From Candidatus Defluviibacterium haderslevense (lineage in GTDB: Bacteria > Bacteroidota > Bacteroidia > Chitinophagales > Saprospiraceae), in the NCBI GenBank assembly GCA_016712225.1, contig JADJRL010000003.1, positions 1,308,501 to 1,372,500 of the forward strand: a DNA stretch of 64,000 bases, in the 5' to 3' direction. Numbering within the stretch: position 1 is the first letter of the stretch; the number at the start of each line of letters is the position of its first letter. The position numbers and the translations under genes are program-made. The notes beneath the pieces were generated by a model. It had not been told where the DNA came from and searched no databases. It was given only the letters and a program-made list of their open reading frames with translations. Of the stretch, positions 9,398-18,597 are shown one piece after another.

Positions 9398-10381
9398 CTA
9401 ATCTTTGACCCAACGTTTGGTCGTCTTAAGGTTACCACTTTGGATTCTTACTAAATACATTCCTTTCTTATAATTAGAAACCAAAACATCAAGTCTGTTT
9501 GAATTTGTAGGTAAATATCCATGTTCAATGGTTTGTCCCATAATATTGGATATTATATATTCACCAGTTATTGGTCTGTCTAATTGCAACACCAAATTTT
9601 GTTTGACTGGATTAGTCAAAATTTGAAAATTAGTATAAATTGGCGAACTTACAGAACTTGTAATGTCGAATTTATTCCCAGAGTTCATCACTTCTTTAGT
9701 GTTAATATTTTGAACCCATACTAACACATACATTTGAGATTCCACCCAAGTAGGATCTATGTTTAAATTATAATTCAAATTGATCACTCCACCTGCCTCG
9801 GCCAAATTAATTACATCTCCATCAGCTGAACTTACAAACTTCCGGAAAACATTTTGGTGCACTTTTTCTCCATTTTGAGCATTAAAATTGAGAACCTTTT
9901 CAAGGGCAGCTGCATAAATTTTGTAAGTACCAGCGGGTTTATTCCCCAATGTAAGGACTTCTACAGAAATTGAACGATTACTGGTCCCCGTTTCTTTAAC
10001 AATTAGTTGAATTGGAGAAGTTTTACCTAACTCACTATTTAAATATGCTGCATTAACTGAGCTTGCTGATTTTGATGTTAATCCATTAACAACAATAGTT
10101 GGCGTAGAAGAAACACTATAGTAATTTGCTCTTAAAGAATTCTCTGTCTTATTGGCATTATACAACGGGCACTGATTATATGGAAATGAAGGGTGAATAG
10201 TCATGTGATGGTAATTACCTTCATAATTTTTTAAAACAGAATAAAACTTAGGGTTTTGGGAACCACAAATACTGCACCAGGTATTTGTAAAGTGTTCCAT
10301 AAAAATATAACGCTTAGCTTGTGCGTTAATAAATAGAACACTTAAAACAAGTATAATTAGGAGTGATAGACGTTTAATCAT
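9398..10381 (-). CDS. Omp28-like secreted thioredoxin-fold protein with T9SS sorting domain
   Basis: 327 residues from the ATG at 10381, which is preceded by AAGGAAA and starts a clean signal peptide (MIKRLSLLIILVLSVLFINA). The mature N-terminus contains FMEHFTNTWCSICG, a CxxC pair (Cys36, Cys39) in a thioredoxin-like fold as in Omp28-related Bacteroidota proteins, followed by a cis-Pro-type strand STPTIVVNG. The C-terminal ~80 residues (from FQILTNPVKQN) look like a type A T9SS sorting domain. A role in surface or periplasmic thiol chemistry is possible, but no function has been shown for this group to my knowledge. It is monocistronic with a strong terminator behind it and is divergent from the outer-membrane protein gene at 10475. 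Confidence 0.8.
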   Translation of the reverse strand: MIKRLSLLIILVLSVLFINAQAKRYIFMEHFTNTWCSICGSQNPKFYSVLKNYEGNYHHMTIHPSFPYNQCPLYNANKTENSLRANYYSVSSTPTIVVNGLTSKSASSVNAAYLNSELGKTSPIQLIVKETGTSNRSISVEVLTLGNKPAGTYKIYAAALEKVLNFNAQNGEKVHQNVFRKFVSSADGDVINLAEAGGVINLNYNLNIDPTWVESQMYVLVWVQNINTKEVMNSGNKFDITSSVSSPIYTNFQILTNPVKQNLVLQLDRPITGEYIISNIMGQTIEHGYLPTNSNRLDVLVSNYKKGMYLVRIQSGNLKTTKRWVKD

Positions 10382-10403
10382 AATATGAATTTCCTTATAA
10401 TTA

Positions 10404-10430
10404 CAAAGGTATGCATTAATCATCTGCAAA
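10404..10430 (-). promoter_or_regulatory. Candidate promoter (TTTG / TACCTTTG) of the Omp28-like gene
   Basis: On the minus strand TACCTTTG (10411-10404) sits 22 bases upstream of the ATG at 10381, with a TTTG 15 bases further upstream (10430-10427). The -33 spacing is slightly shorter than usual. Confidence 0.5.
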
Positions 10431-10474
10431 AATAAATTTTAACATATATAATTTATTATTAATATATAAAATAG

Positions 10475-13400
10475 TTGTTGATCTTTGACGCTGTGAATAG
10501 ACTTCTAACTAAATTTAGTATACAATGGATAGGCCTTGGGCTTTGCCTCTTTAATTTAAATTCCTATGTATACTCACAAATCAATCCACAAAAAATCATC
10601 AAAATACCATTTTCAGATACATTGTTTCTAGGAGACAGTCTATGGATCTATTCTGATAATTTAGAAGTTTATAAAGATACAGATACTTTGCCTTTGAATA
10701 AAAGCAACTACCAATTTGTTGATAATACATTGTATTTCAATAATTTAGTGGATGTAGATACCTTACGTGTACAATTTAGAACGATACCGGTTCGTATAAA
10801 TAAACCCTATTTCTTATATGATTCCAACCTTCACCAATCTAATATAATTCCAGAGTATGCTTTGCAAGGCATAGAATTAAAAAGAAGCAGAGATTGGTGG
10901 GATAATTCAGATATTGATTATTCCGGTAATTATTCTCGTGGATTCTCAATTGGAAATAATCAATCACTTGTTCTCAATTCATCCTTGAACCTTCAACTAA
11001 GTGGCGATTTAGGTGATGGTATTAAACTAACCGGCGCCATATCTGATAACCAAATTCCCGTTCAACCAGAAGGTAATACCCGTCAAATTCAAGAATTCGA
11101 TAGGTTATTTATTCAACTTAAAAAAAATCAATTTTCCCTAACAGCTGGTGATATTGAAATCAACAAACCTTATGGTTATTTTCAAAATTATGATAAACGT
11201 TCTAAAGGTGGACTTTTAGAATATGCACATACCAAGCATTCGCTCCAATTTAAACATAAAGCAGCTATCGGAATCTCTAAAGGCAAATTCAATCGTTTCG
11301 AATTGAAAGTAAAGAATGGTAACCAAGGACCTTATCGACTCAATGGTCGGGATGGTGAATCATTTATTATTATTCTTGCCGGAACTGAGAAGGTTAGCCT
11401 AGATGGCCAAATCTTGATTAGAGGGGATGATGCAGATTATATTATTGACTACAACCTAGGTGAAATAAAATTTACGACACGTCGCTTGGTCACCGATCAA
11501 TCTCGCATTGTTATTGAATATGAATACTCTGATCAAAATTATTTAAGATCAATTTATGTCTATCAAGGTTCTGTTTCAAAAGGTGGGTGGAATGGATTTT
11601 TCAATGTATTTAATGAAAAAGATAGTAAAAAACCTGCTATAGCTACAGATCTGGATTCATTAGATCAACACATTTTGCAATTAAGTGGAGACAATTATAA
11701 TTCTGCCGTCCGATCAAGTATTGTTAAAGCCGGATTAAATTTTTCATTAAACAGAGTCTATTATAGAATTGTGGATACGGTAATTGTTATTCAAGGAAAA
11801 AACACACCATTCAAAATATTAGTCTTCGATTCAATGGCAGACAGTTCTGCATATCAAGCTACTTTCACAGATTTAGGGCCGGGGAAAGGTCAATATAATT
11901 TAAAATTAACCAATGCCAATGGTCGTGTTTATGAATGGGTTGGAGTTGATCCTATAACTGGAAAACCATTAGGAGCTTATGATCCATCTACTCCGTTAAT
12001 AGCTCCTAGAAGTCAAACGCTACTATCTGCTGGTTTAAATTATGTTTCAAAAAAGAAAGCTTCATTAAGACTTGAAATTTCTAATTCAATTTTAGATAAA
12101 AACAGAATTTCGAATGTTGACGATGAAGACAATAATGGCTTAGCGAGTCTGATCGATTTGAATTCCCCAATTTGGAAATTCAAAAAATCAACGATCCAAA
12201 TTCAAACCAATTATGAATTTCTAAATCAACGGTTTGTACCATTAAACCCATTTCGAAATACTGAATACAGTCGCGATTGGAATATAAAAAACTTAACTCA
12301 GGTTAATGAGCATTTATCCTCCACTTCTGCTATTTATAAATTTGGAAATCTTATAAAATTGGATTATACGTTTAAAGTTTATGAAAGAATGAATCAATAT
12401 AATGGAATTAGACATTTATCTAATTTATCCTGGATGGATAGTTTAAATCTTTTATCTGTTAAATTTGATTATTTACAAACCAATACAATGGATGAACAAA
12501 CCAAGTTTATAAGACCAGGAATTCAATATCAACGTTTTATAAATAAAAAATGGACTATAATATCAGCCTTTGATCAAGAAAAAAATACTCAAAACATCAA
12601 TAGTTCTGATAGTTTATTGCCAACTAGTTTTTATTTTAATCAAGGTAAAGTTGGTGTTCAATTTCAAAACGATAAATTGTGGTTAGGTAAGGTAGAATTT
12701 AAACACAGAACCGATTACTCGATCATAACTAATAAATTCTCACCATTTAGTAATTCTGATGAAGTAGTAATAAGCAGTACTATCCCAAAATCAAAGACTG
12801 GAATCTGGGATGCACAGTTTAGTGGACGTAATATTCACTACAATTCAAAAGAAATCAATGATTCACTAAGTCAATTTTACTTTTTAAGTCAATTAGAACA
12901 TACGCTGTCTTTATTAAAAAATGGCTTAAGAATAAAAAATATATACTCAGTTCAATCTGGTGTAGAGCAAAGACAAGAATTCATATTTTTACAAGTTCAA
13001 CCTGGACAAGGAGAATATATATATCTCGATACAAACCATGATGGGATTCGTCAGATCAATGAATATTTTTTATCGACCAACAATGATACGGCCCAATATA
13101 TCAGGCAACAAACTTTCAATTCAGATTTTATTCAAATTTATCAATCAAGTTTAAATCAAATCATTAGTCTCGATGGCGCCAAATTATTTATCAATAAAAA
13201 CCAACATTATTTGTTAAAAAAACTTTCCTTTGATTCTCAATTACGTTTTATCAATAAAGTAGATCAAAATAGTCCATTTAAACAACAAATTAATCCTTTC
13301 TCAAATCAAGATTCAAGTTCCATTTCATTTCAAAATTTTTTGCACCAACAATTTTTCATAAATAGGGCAAATCCTATCTATGAAATCCAATATTCTCGTA

Positions 13401-13972
13401 TACAAAACAATCAACGTAACTTATTAATTTCCGGTACAGATGAACATTCTGGTAGAGAAAATAATTTAAAAATGAGATGGACCATCAAGCAAAAATTTGA
13501 CCTTATAGGATTAGGTGCAATTAAATATGAACATAAAAATACGCCTTCATATGAGCTGCAAAACTATATAATCAATACAAACAGATTGGAAGCAGGGATA
13601 AATTTTAGACCTACTAATAATTACAAATTTCAAATTAACTATTTAATCAAGAAAGCTGAAGAAAAAATGTTTACTTATGAAACAGCTACGATAAATCAAT
13701 GGTCTTTCAATACGAATCTATCATGGAAAAGAAAACTTTCTATAAGAACTGAGATCAAATGGATTCAAATCCATTATCAGGGTCAGGCTGGCAATGCAGT
13801 AGAATATATAATGCTTGAAGGCTTTAAAGATGGAAATAATGGATCTTGGGATTTGAATATCGATTATCGATTATCTGAATTAATTACCCTACAATTGGGA
13901 TATTCGGGTCGGAAAACCGCAATATCCGATCCTTTACATACCGGAAGAGCTATGATGCGTGCTACATTTTAA
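10475..13972 (+). CDS. Large outer-membrane beta-barrel-like protein with SprA-like sequence signatures
   Basis: Up to 1165 residues. The start is uncertain: the frame has no ATG near its beginning, so TTG 10475, TTG 10478 or GTG 10493 must serve. All keep the signal peptide that ends NSYVYSQ. The protein is rich in alternating hydrophobic/aromatic strands typical of outer-membrane barrels and ends in Phe (MMRATF), the usual terminal residue of barrel proteins. Two stretches recall SprA: the LQLSGDLGDGIKLTGAISD region with IQEFDRLFIQL and LTAGDIEINKP, and a DYIIDYNLGEIKFTTRR segment near residue 325, comparable to DYTVDRNLGKVTIL in SprA of this window. I do not know a function. It may be a SprA-related accessory barrel. 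It is followed by the secreted metalloprotease on the same strand, about 175 bases away. Confidence 0.7.
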   Translation: MLIFDAVNRLLTKFSIQWIGLGLCLFNLNSYVYSQINPQKIIKIPFSDTLFLGDSLWIYSDNLEVYKDTDTLPLNKSNYQFVDNTLYFNNLVDVDTLRVQFRTIPVRINKPYFLYDSNLHQSNIIPEYALQGIELKRSRDWWDNSDIDYSGNYSRGFSIGNNQSLVLNSSLNLQLSGDLGDGIKLTGAISDNQIPVQPEGNTRQIQEFDRLFIQLKKNQFSLTAGDIEINKPYGYFQNYDKRSKGGLLEYAHTKHSLQFKHKAAIGISKGKFNRFELKVKNGNQGPYRLNGRDGESFIIILAGTEKVSLDGQILIRGDDADYIIDYNLGEIKFTTRRLVTDQSRIVIEYEYSDQNYLRSIYVYQGSVSKGGWNGFFNVFNEKDSKKPAIATDLDSLDQHILQLSGDNYNSAVRSSIVKAGLNFSLNRVYYRIVDTVIVIQGKNTPFKILVFDSMADSSAYQATFTDLGPGKGQYNLKLTNANGRVYEWVGVDPITGKPLGAYDPSTPLIAPRSQTLLSAGLNYVSKKKASLRLEISNSILDKNRISNVDDEDNNGLASLIDLNSPIWKFKKSTIQIQTNYEFLNQRFVPLNPFRNTEYSRDWNIKNLTQVNEHLSSTSAIYKFGNLIKLDYTFKVYERMNQYNGIRHLSNLSWMDSLNLLSVKFDYLQTNTMDEQTKFIRPGIQYQRFINKKWTIISAFDQEKNTQNINSSDSLLPTSFYFNQGKVGVQFQNDKLWLGKVEFKHRTDYSIITNKFSPFSNSDEVVISSTIPKSKTGIWDAQFSGRNIHYNSKEINDSLSQFYFLSQLEHTLSLLKNGLRIKNIYSVQSGVEQRQEFIFLQVQPGQGEYIYLDTNHDGIRQINEYFLSTNNDTAQYIRQQTFNSDFIQIYQSSLNQIISLDGAKLFINKNQHYLLKKLSFDSQLRFINKVDQNSPFKQQINPFSNQDSSSISFQNFLHQQFFINRANPIYEIQYSRIQNNQRNLLISGTDEHSGRENNLKMRWTIKQKFDLIGLGAIKYEHKNTPSYELQNYIINTNRLEAGINFRPTNNYKFQINYLIKKAEEKMFTYETATINQWSFNTNLSWKRKLSIRTEIKWIQIHYQGQAGNAVEYIMLEGFKDGNNGSWDLNIDYRLSELITLQLGYSGRKTAISDPLHTGRAMMRATF

Positions 13973-14117
13973 AATAATTCTTATTAATTTAAAAAAACTC
14001 ATGAATTCATATATACACAAGCACATTTCAAACGTTTTGTGAGTTGAGAATTGAATAATGTTTGGATCTCTTTTGTTCCTATTTTGAAAATTCACTAAGT
14101 TATTGTTTTTCAATGAT

Positions 14118-14125
14118 TATTTTTG
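14118..14125 (+). promoter_or_regulatory. Candidate -7 promoter element (TATTTTTG) of the metalloprotease gene
   Basis: TAnnTTTG match ending 22 bases before the ATG at 14148. No convincing -33 box. Confidence 0.45.
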
Positions 14126-14147
14126 TAGCCATTTAAACCTAAAATTT

Positions 14148-17100
14148 ATGAAAAAAAGCTTTACTTTTCTTTTAACACTTGTTTTCATTGTAAGCCTTAG
14201 CGCTCAACAACCCTCATGGATGACATATGAGGAAACTAAACCATTGAAAAGCGGTACGATAAACTATTTAAAATCTTATAAAGCATATTCTGTTGATCAT
14301 TTACAATTAAATAAATATTTAAGGGATGAAATTCCTGAACAGAATATTACCGGAAGAACCCGAATGATTGAATTACCTATGCCAAATGGAAAATTGAACC
14401 ATTTCCAAATAATGAAATCACCCGTTATGGAACCAGAATTGGCAGCAAAATATCCTGAAATTCAGACTTTTTGTGGAACTGACGGTATAAACTATATTAG
14501 AATTTGTATTACTCCTACAAGTTTTAAAGCTTTTGTGCTAACTCCAAGTGGTGATGTTATCATTGAATCTGTTTCTCCACAATCTGTAAATCATTACATT
14601 TCCTATTTTGCTTCTGATATTGATATGGACTTTAATCTACCTGAATTACGTTGTGGTGTAACCCATGAGAATAAAGTTGAAAATTCTTACGAATCAACTG
14701 ACAAACTTGCGGAATTAGCCCAATCTGTTCTTGGAAATCGACCTGTTGTTTTGCGTAAATTAAGAATAGCCATTGCTTGTACAGGCGAATGGGGTTCAAG
14801 ATCTAATTTAGGTGGTGGAACAGTAGCTAATGGTCTTGCCAAAATGGCTGAAGCATTAACTTATGCCAATGCCGTTTATGAGAAAGACTTTGCCATACAT
14901 CTTGATATGGTATCTGGAAATGATCGAATAGTGTTTTTAGATCCTGATACTGACCCATATAATGATTTTGAAAGTATGGGTGGAATTTTATTGGGTATAA
15001 ATTCTAGTGTTACTAATTCAAGAATTGGACCGAATTTTTATGAATTTGGTCATGTATTCCATACTTCATGTTCCGACGTTGGTGGAATAGCATCGTTATC
15101 TTCCGTTTGTTCACCAACAGGCAAGGGTGCTGGTGTTACATGTTGGTACGATCCCGATGTGGCCTATGTAGCTCAGCGTATCTTCTGCCATGAAATGGGC
15201 CATCAGTTTTCTGCAGAACACACATTCTCAAATTGTAATAATGGTGTTAGTTCACAAAAATATGAACCGGGCAGCGGAACCACTATCATGTCATATAGTG
15301 GACTTTGTGGTGCTACAAACATTCAAGGGGGAGGACCTCCACATCCGAATTTTTTCCATGCTAATTCATTACAAGAAGTCATTTCTTTCACTCGAAATGT
15401 AATTACATGTGGTGTGAGCGAAAATACTACCAATACCTATCCGGTTCCTGAAATATTAACTAAACAAGGCTTGTATCTTCCAATTTCAACACCTTTTGAA
15501 TTAAAAGGACGAGCAACAGATATGGAAGATACTTCGCTTACTTACAGTTGGGAACAATTTGATAACGGTCCTTATGGTGATCAACTTGGTGCAGTATCTG
15601 AAACAGGACCATTATTTAAGGTGCTCTTTCCAAGTAAAGACCCAAATAGGGTTTTACCTAATTGGAATGCCATAATTAATTTTGACAATGTAGACAATAG
15701 GGAAGTTTTACCTCGAAATACTCGTAATCTAACTTTTAGATATGTGGTTCGGGATAATCACCCTGGGGCAGGAGGAAGTAGCTGGGAACAACTCAATCTA
15801 AAAGTAACTGAAGATGCCGGTCCTTTTAAGGTTAGTTTTCCAAATGTATTAGCAGATAAATTAATCAAAGGTGTTTGTAATCTAATTACATGGGATGTTG
15901 CAAATACCAATAAATCGCCTGTTAATTGTCAAAAAGTAGACATACTTTTTTTCAAAGGTCGCGATTATAATAATCCCATCATTCTAAAATCTAATACTGA
16001 AAACGATGGAAGTGAATTTGTGGACATTCCAAATGATTTAGCAACAAATTCAAAAGTAAGGGTGATCATCAAATCCGCAGACAATATATTTTTCGATATT
16101 TCAGATATCGATATTTCAATTGTTGAATCTACAACACCAAAAGTACAATTTGGCGTAGCACCAAATCTCGTCAATGTATGTTTACCAGATAACGCTAACA
16201 TTTTAATTAAGACCTGTTCTTTTGGAGGATTTACCGGTGATCTAAATTTATTCATTGAAAGCGGTCTTCCTCAGGGATCAACTTATCAATTTGCTAAAAA
16301 TAATTTAGGTCCAACAGACGAAACTAACTTGTTAATTAATTTAAATAATCTTACATCCAAAGGCAATTTTGATGTAGTTATTGCGGCTATAACTCCAAAT
16401 GGAGATACATTAAGGGATCATGTAATCATTTCTGCTATTAAAAATGATTTTACAGATCAAAAATTAGTTTGGCCTTTAAATGGATCAAAAAATAATTTGG
16501 AAATTCCATATTTTAAATGGGTAAAAAGTATCAATGCTGATGCATATGATTTTGAAATTGCCACATCACCAACATTTGGAAACACAATTGTTTATTCTCA
16601 AAAAGGAATATTAAATGATTCCATTAGACCAAATATAGTATTACAGGAAAATACAATATATTATTGGAGATTATTTTCATCTAACTTTTGTGGAAGTAAT
16701 ACCGCTTCTGAAATTTCAGTTTTTCAAACTGTTAATAAAAAATGTACTCAAGTTCCGTATGAAGGAAATCCAGTTGACTTATTTTCAAATTCTACAAGAT
16801 CAGCTGTATCTACTGTAAATACAAGTGGTCAAATATCTGATGTCAATGTAAATAATGTTAGAATTAATGCAGACGGAGTAAGCGATGTTAGCCTAACATT
16901 GATAAGTCCAAAAGGGACTCGTGTAAATTTATTTAACTATAATTGTGCAAATAGTTTAGATTTTGATTGTTCCTTTGATGACGAAGCAGTATCCGGTATT
17001 AGTTGCCCACCAACAAATAAAAAAAGAATGCGGGCATGGGAAAAATTAAATAAATTTAAAGGAGAAGACGTTAAAGGCGATTGGACACTTGAAGCAACTG

Positions 17101-17786
17101 CAAAATCATCATTAAGATCAATTGGAAGGATCAATAATTTTGAAATAGAATATTGTGCTGATTTGAATATCGTTTCACCAATTTTAATAAATAATGGACC
17201 ATTACAATTAAATGTAAGTGAGACTAAAGTTATAGATAGTCCATTATTACTTTCTCAGGATGCAGATAATACAGCTGATCAATTAACTTATACCCTGGTT
17301 TCACCAACTAATCATGGTTCACTTAAATTGAATGGAGTGGCATTTCCAGTGCTTTTAAGTTATGGTAGTACGTTTACTCAAAAAGATATCGATAGTGGAA
17401 AAATTTCGTATTCACATGATGGATCATCAAATAAATCGGATGAGTTTTCATTTATAGTAAGTGATGGTACTGGAGGATGGTTAGGGATTGCTGTATTTAA
17501 AATAAATATTGGACCTGTAAGTACAAAAGATCATAAAGATAATTTAGATATACTTATTTATCCTAATCCATCTAAGGGAGTTCTTTCGATTGTAGCAAAT
17601 GAAATGGTTTATGGCAACACCAATTTGAAATTAATGAATAGTCAAGGAAAGGTATTAGTCAATAAAAATGTAATATTTCAAAAATCAACTGAACTTAATT
17701 TAACTTCATTGGAAAATGGAATATATTTCCTTGAACTAAAAAATGGAAATTCTAAAATTACTAAAAAATTAATTTTACAGAAGTAA
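14148..17786 (+). CDS. Secreted reprolysin-like (M12B) zinc metalloprotease with P domain and T9SS type A sorting domain
   Basis: 1212 residues from the ATG at 14148, which begins a signal peptide (MKKSFTFLLTLVFIVSLSAQ); an upstream in-frame codon at 14103 would precede the promoter element and is rejected. The zinc site is HEMGHQFSAEH (His348, Glu349, His352, His358), the HExxHxxxxxH spacing of metzincins, with Ser in place of the usual Gly. A downstream Met (TIMSYSG) fits a Met-turn. Residues ~865-1005 resemble the proprotein-convertase P domain (VSLTLISPKGT, GDWTLEA). A cadherin-like repeat (LTYTLVSPTNHGSLKLNG) follows, then a T9SS type A domain (IYPNPSKG). It is likely a surface or released protease; the substrate is unknown. 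A 46-base palindrome terminates transcription just after it. Confidence 0.88.
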   Translation: MKKSFTFLLTLVFIVSLSAQQPSWMTYEETKPLKSGTINYLKSYKAYSVDHLQLNKYLRDEIPEQNITGRTRMIELPMPNGKLNHFQIMKSPVMEPELAAKYPEIQTFCGTDGINYIRICITPTSFKAFVLTPSGDVIIESVSPQSVNHYISYFASDIDMDFNLPELRCGVTHENKVENSYESTDKLAELAQSVLGNRPVVLRKLRIAIACTGEWGSRSNLGGGTVANGLAKMAEALTYANAVYEKDFAIHLDMVSGNDRIVFLDPDTDPYNDFESMGGILLGINSSVTNSRIGPNFYEFGHVFHTSCSDVGGIASLSSVCSPTGKGAGVTCWYDPDVAYVAQRIFCHEMGHQFSAEHTFSNCNNGVSSQKYEPGSGTTIMSYSGLCGATNIQGGGPPHPNFFHANSLQEVISFTRNVITCGVSENTTNTYPVPEILTKQGLYLPISTPFELKGRATDMEDTSLTYSWEQFDNGPYGDQLGAVSETGPLFKVLFPSKDPNRVLPNWNAIINFDNVDNREVLPRNTRNLTFRYVVRDNHPGAGGSSWEQLNLKVTEDAGPFKVSFPNVLADKLIKGVCNLITWDVANTNKSPVNCQKVDILFFKGRDYNNPIILKSNTENDGSEFVDIPNDLATNSKVRVIIKSADNIFFDISDIDISIVESTTPKVQFGVAPNLVNVCLPDNANILIKTCSFGGFTGDLNLFIESGLPQGSTYQFAKNNLGPTDETNLLINLNNLTSKGNFDVVIAAITPNGDTLRDHVIISAIKNDFTDQKLVWPLNGSKNNLEIPYFKWVKSINADAYDFEIATSPTFGNTIVYSQKGILNDSIRPNIVLQENTIYYWRLFSSNFCGSNTASEISVFQTVNKKCTQVPYEGNPVDLFSNSTRSAVSTVNTSGQISDVNVNNVRINADGVSDVSLTLISPKGTRVNLFNYNCANSLDFDCSFDDEAVSGISCPPTNKKRMRAWEKLNKFKGEDVKGDWTLEATAKSSLRSIGRINNFEIEYCADLNIVSPILINNGPLQLNVSETKVIDSPLLLSQDADNTADQLTYTLVSPTNHGSLKLNGVAFPVLLSYGSTFTQKDIDSGKISYSHDGSSNKSDEFSFIVSDGTGGWLGIAVFKINIGPVSTKDHKDNLDILIYPNPSKGVLSIVANEMVYGNTNLKLMNSQGKVLVNKNVIFQKSTELNLTSLENGIYFLELKNGNSKITKKLILQK

Positions 17787-17794
17787 AGTATTAA

Positions 17795-17840
17795 TATAAA
17801 AAAAGGGGTACAAAATTAATTTTGTACCCCTTTTTTTATA
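17795..17840. terminator. Bidirectional rho-independent terminator, perfect 46-base palindrome
   Basis: Bases 17795-17817 and 17818-17840 are exact reverse complements (core GGGGTACAAAATT / AATTTTGTACCCC) flanked by seven A and seven T. It lies between the convergent metalloprotease (+) and sigma factor (-) genes and would terminate both. Confidence 0.92.
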
Positions 17841-17852
17841 TTTTTAAATTTG

Positions 17853-18389
17853 TTAATTTTCCAAAATTGCTACCTCTTCGTAAATTTTATAATGGGATGT
17901 TATCATATTCTTAAGTGCTTTTCTGGCAAAGAATATTCTACTTTTTACAGTACCCAATGGCAAACTCAATTCATCCGCGATTTCCTGATATTTAAATCCA
18001 TGAAAATATCTTAAAAATGGAATTCTTAATGCATCATCTAGACTATCAACCATTTCATTTAATTCGTGCATCATGATATCAGATTCAGCACTATTTAATA
18101 TAGAATTATTAAGTGAATTAAGATAATATTGATTCTCACTATTATCATTAACTATACCGCCTTTCATTTTTCGGCGATAGTTATTGATAAAAATATTTTT
18201 CATAATGGTTATCAACCATGCCTTGAAATTGGTGCCAGGTTGAAATTTATCCCTATTCGAAAGGGCTCTAAAGGCCGTCTCTTGATACAAATCTTTTGCA
18301 TCTTCTGAATCTCGGGTCAAACTAAACGCAAAATTATGAAGCGTTTGAGTTTGCTGATCAAAATGATTGAAGAACTCTACTGTCGACAT
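17853..18389 (-). CDS. RNA polymerase ECF-type sigma factor
   Basis: 178 residues from the ATG at 18389 (MSTVEFFNHFDQQ); a longer in-frame start at 18449 would run through the TAAATTTG element upstream and adds a Lys-rich leader atypical of the family. Region 2 shows LTRDSEDAKDLYQETAFRAL and the -10-binding segment FKAWLITIMKNIFINNYRR. Region 4 shows LRYFHGFKYQEIADELSLPL followed by the helix-turn-helix recognition part GTVKSRIFFARKAL. No anti-sigma gene is next to it, so regulation is probably not by an adjacent membrane anti-sigma factor. This arrangement is common for a housekeeping-type ECF factor in Bacteroidota. The regulon is unknown. Confidence 0.92.
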   Translation of the reverse strand: MSTVEFFNHFDQQTQTLHNFAFSLTRDSEDAKDLYQETAFRALSNRDKFQPGTNFKAWLITIMKNIFINNYRRKMKGGIVNDNSENQYYLNSLNNSILNSAESDIMMHELNEMVDSLDDALRIPFLRYFHGFKYQEIADELSLPLGTVKSRIFFARKALKNMITSHYKIYEEVAILEN

Positions 18390-18403
18390 GTTAAAAATTT
18401 TGT

Positions 18404-18411
18404 CAAATTTA
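18404..18411 (-). promoter_or_regulatory. Candidate -7 promoter element (TAAATTTG) of the ECF sigma gene
   Basis: On the minus strand TAAATTTG ends 14 bases before the ATG at 18389. No -33 TTG at the usual spacing. Confidence 0.45.
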
Positions 18412-18597
18412 ATCTTTTGTTTAATGATTTTAAATACTTTATTAAACAAAATTTTGTTAATATTTTATAAAATTACTTGAATTTAACCTATTGCATTGAT
18501 TATCAGCTAAATAATATATAATGGCTTTTATTCAAATGGCTCTGAACTTTCAATTTAAACTGAAATTTCAACAATAGTACAATTAATATTCAACGTT

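Noticed and set aside
10432..10500. An ATG start for the outer-membrane protein at 10475
   Set aside because: None exists in frame near the signal peptide; only TTG or GTG codons are available, so the start remains uncertain.
15190..15402. Plus-strand frame starting in the metalloprotease zinc site
   Set aside because: It lies inside the HExxH region in another frame; no independent features.
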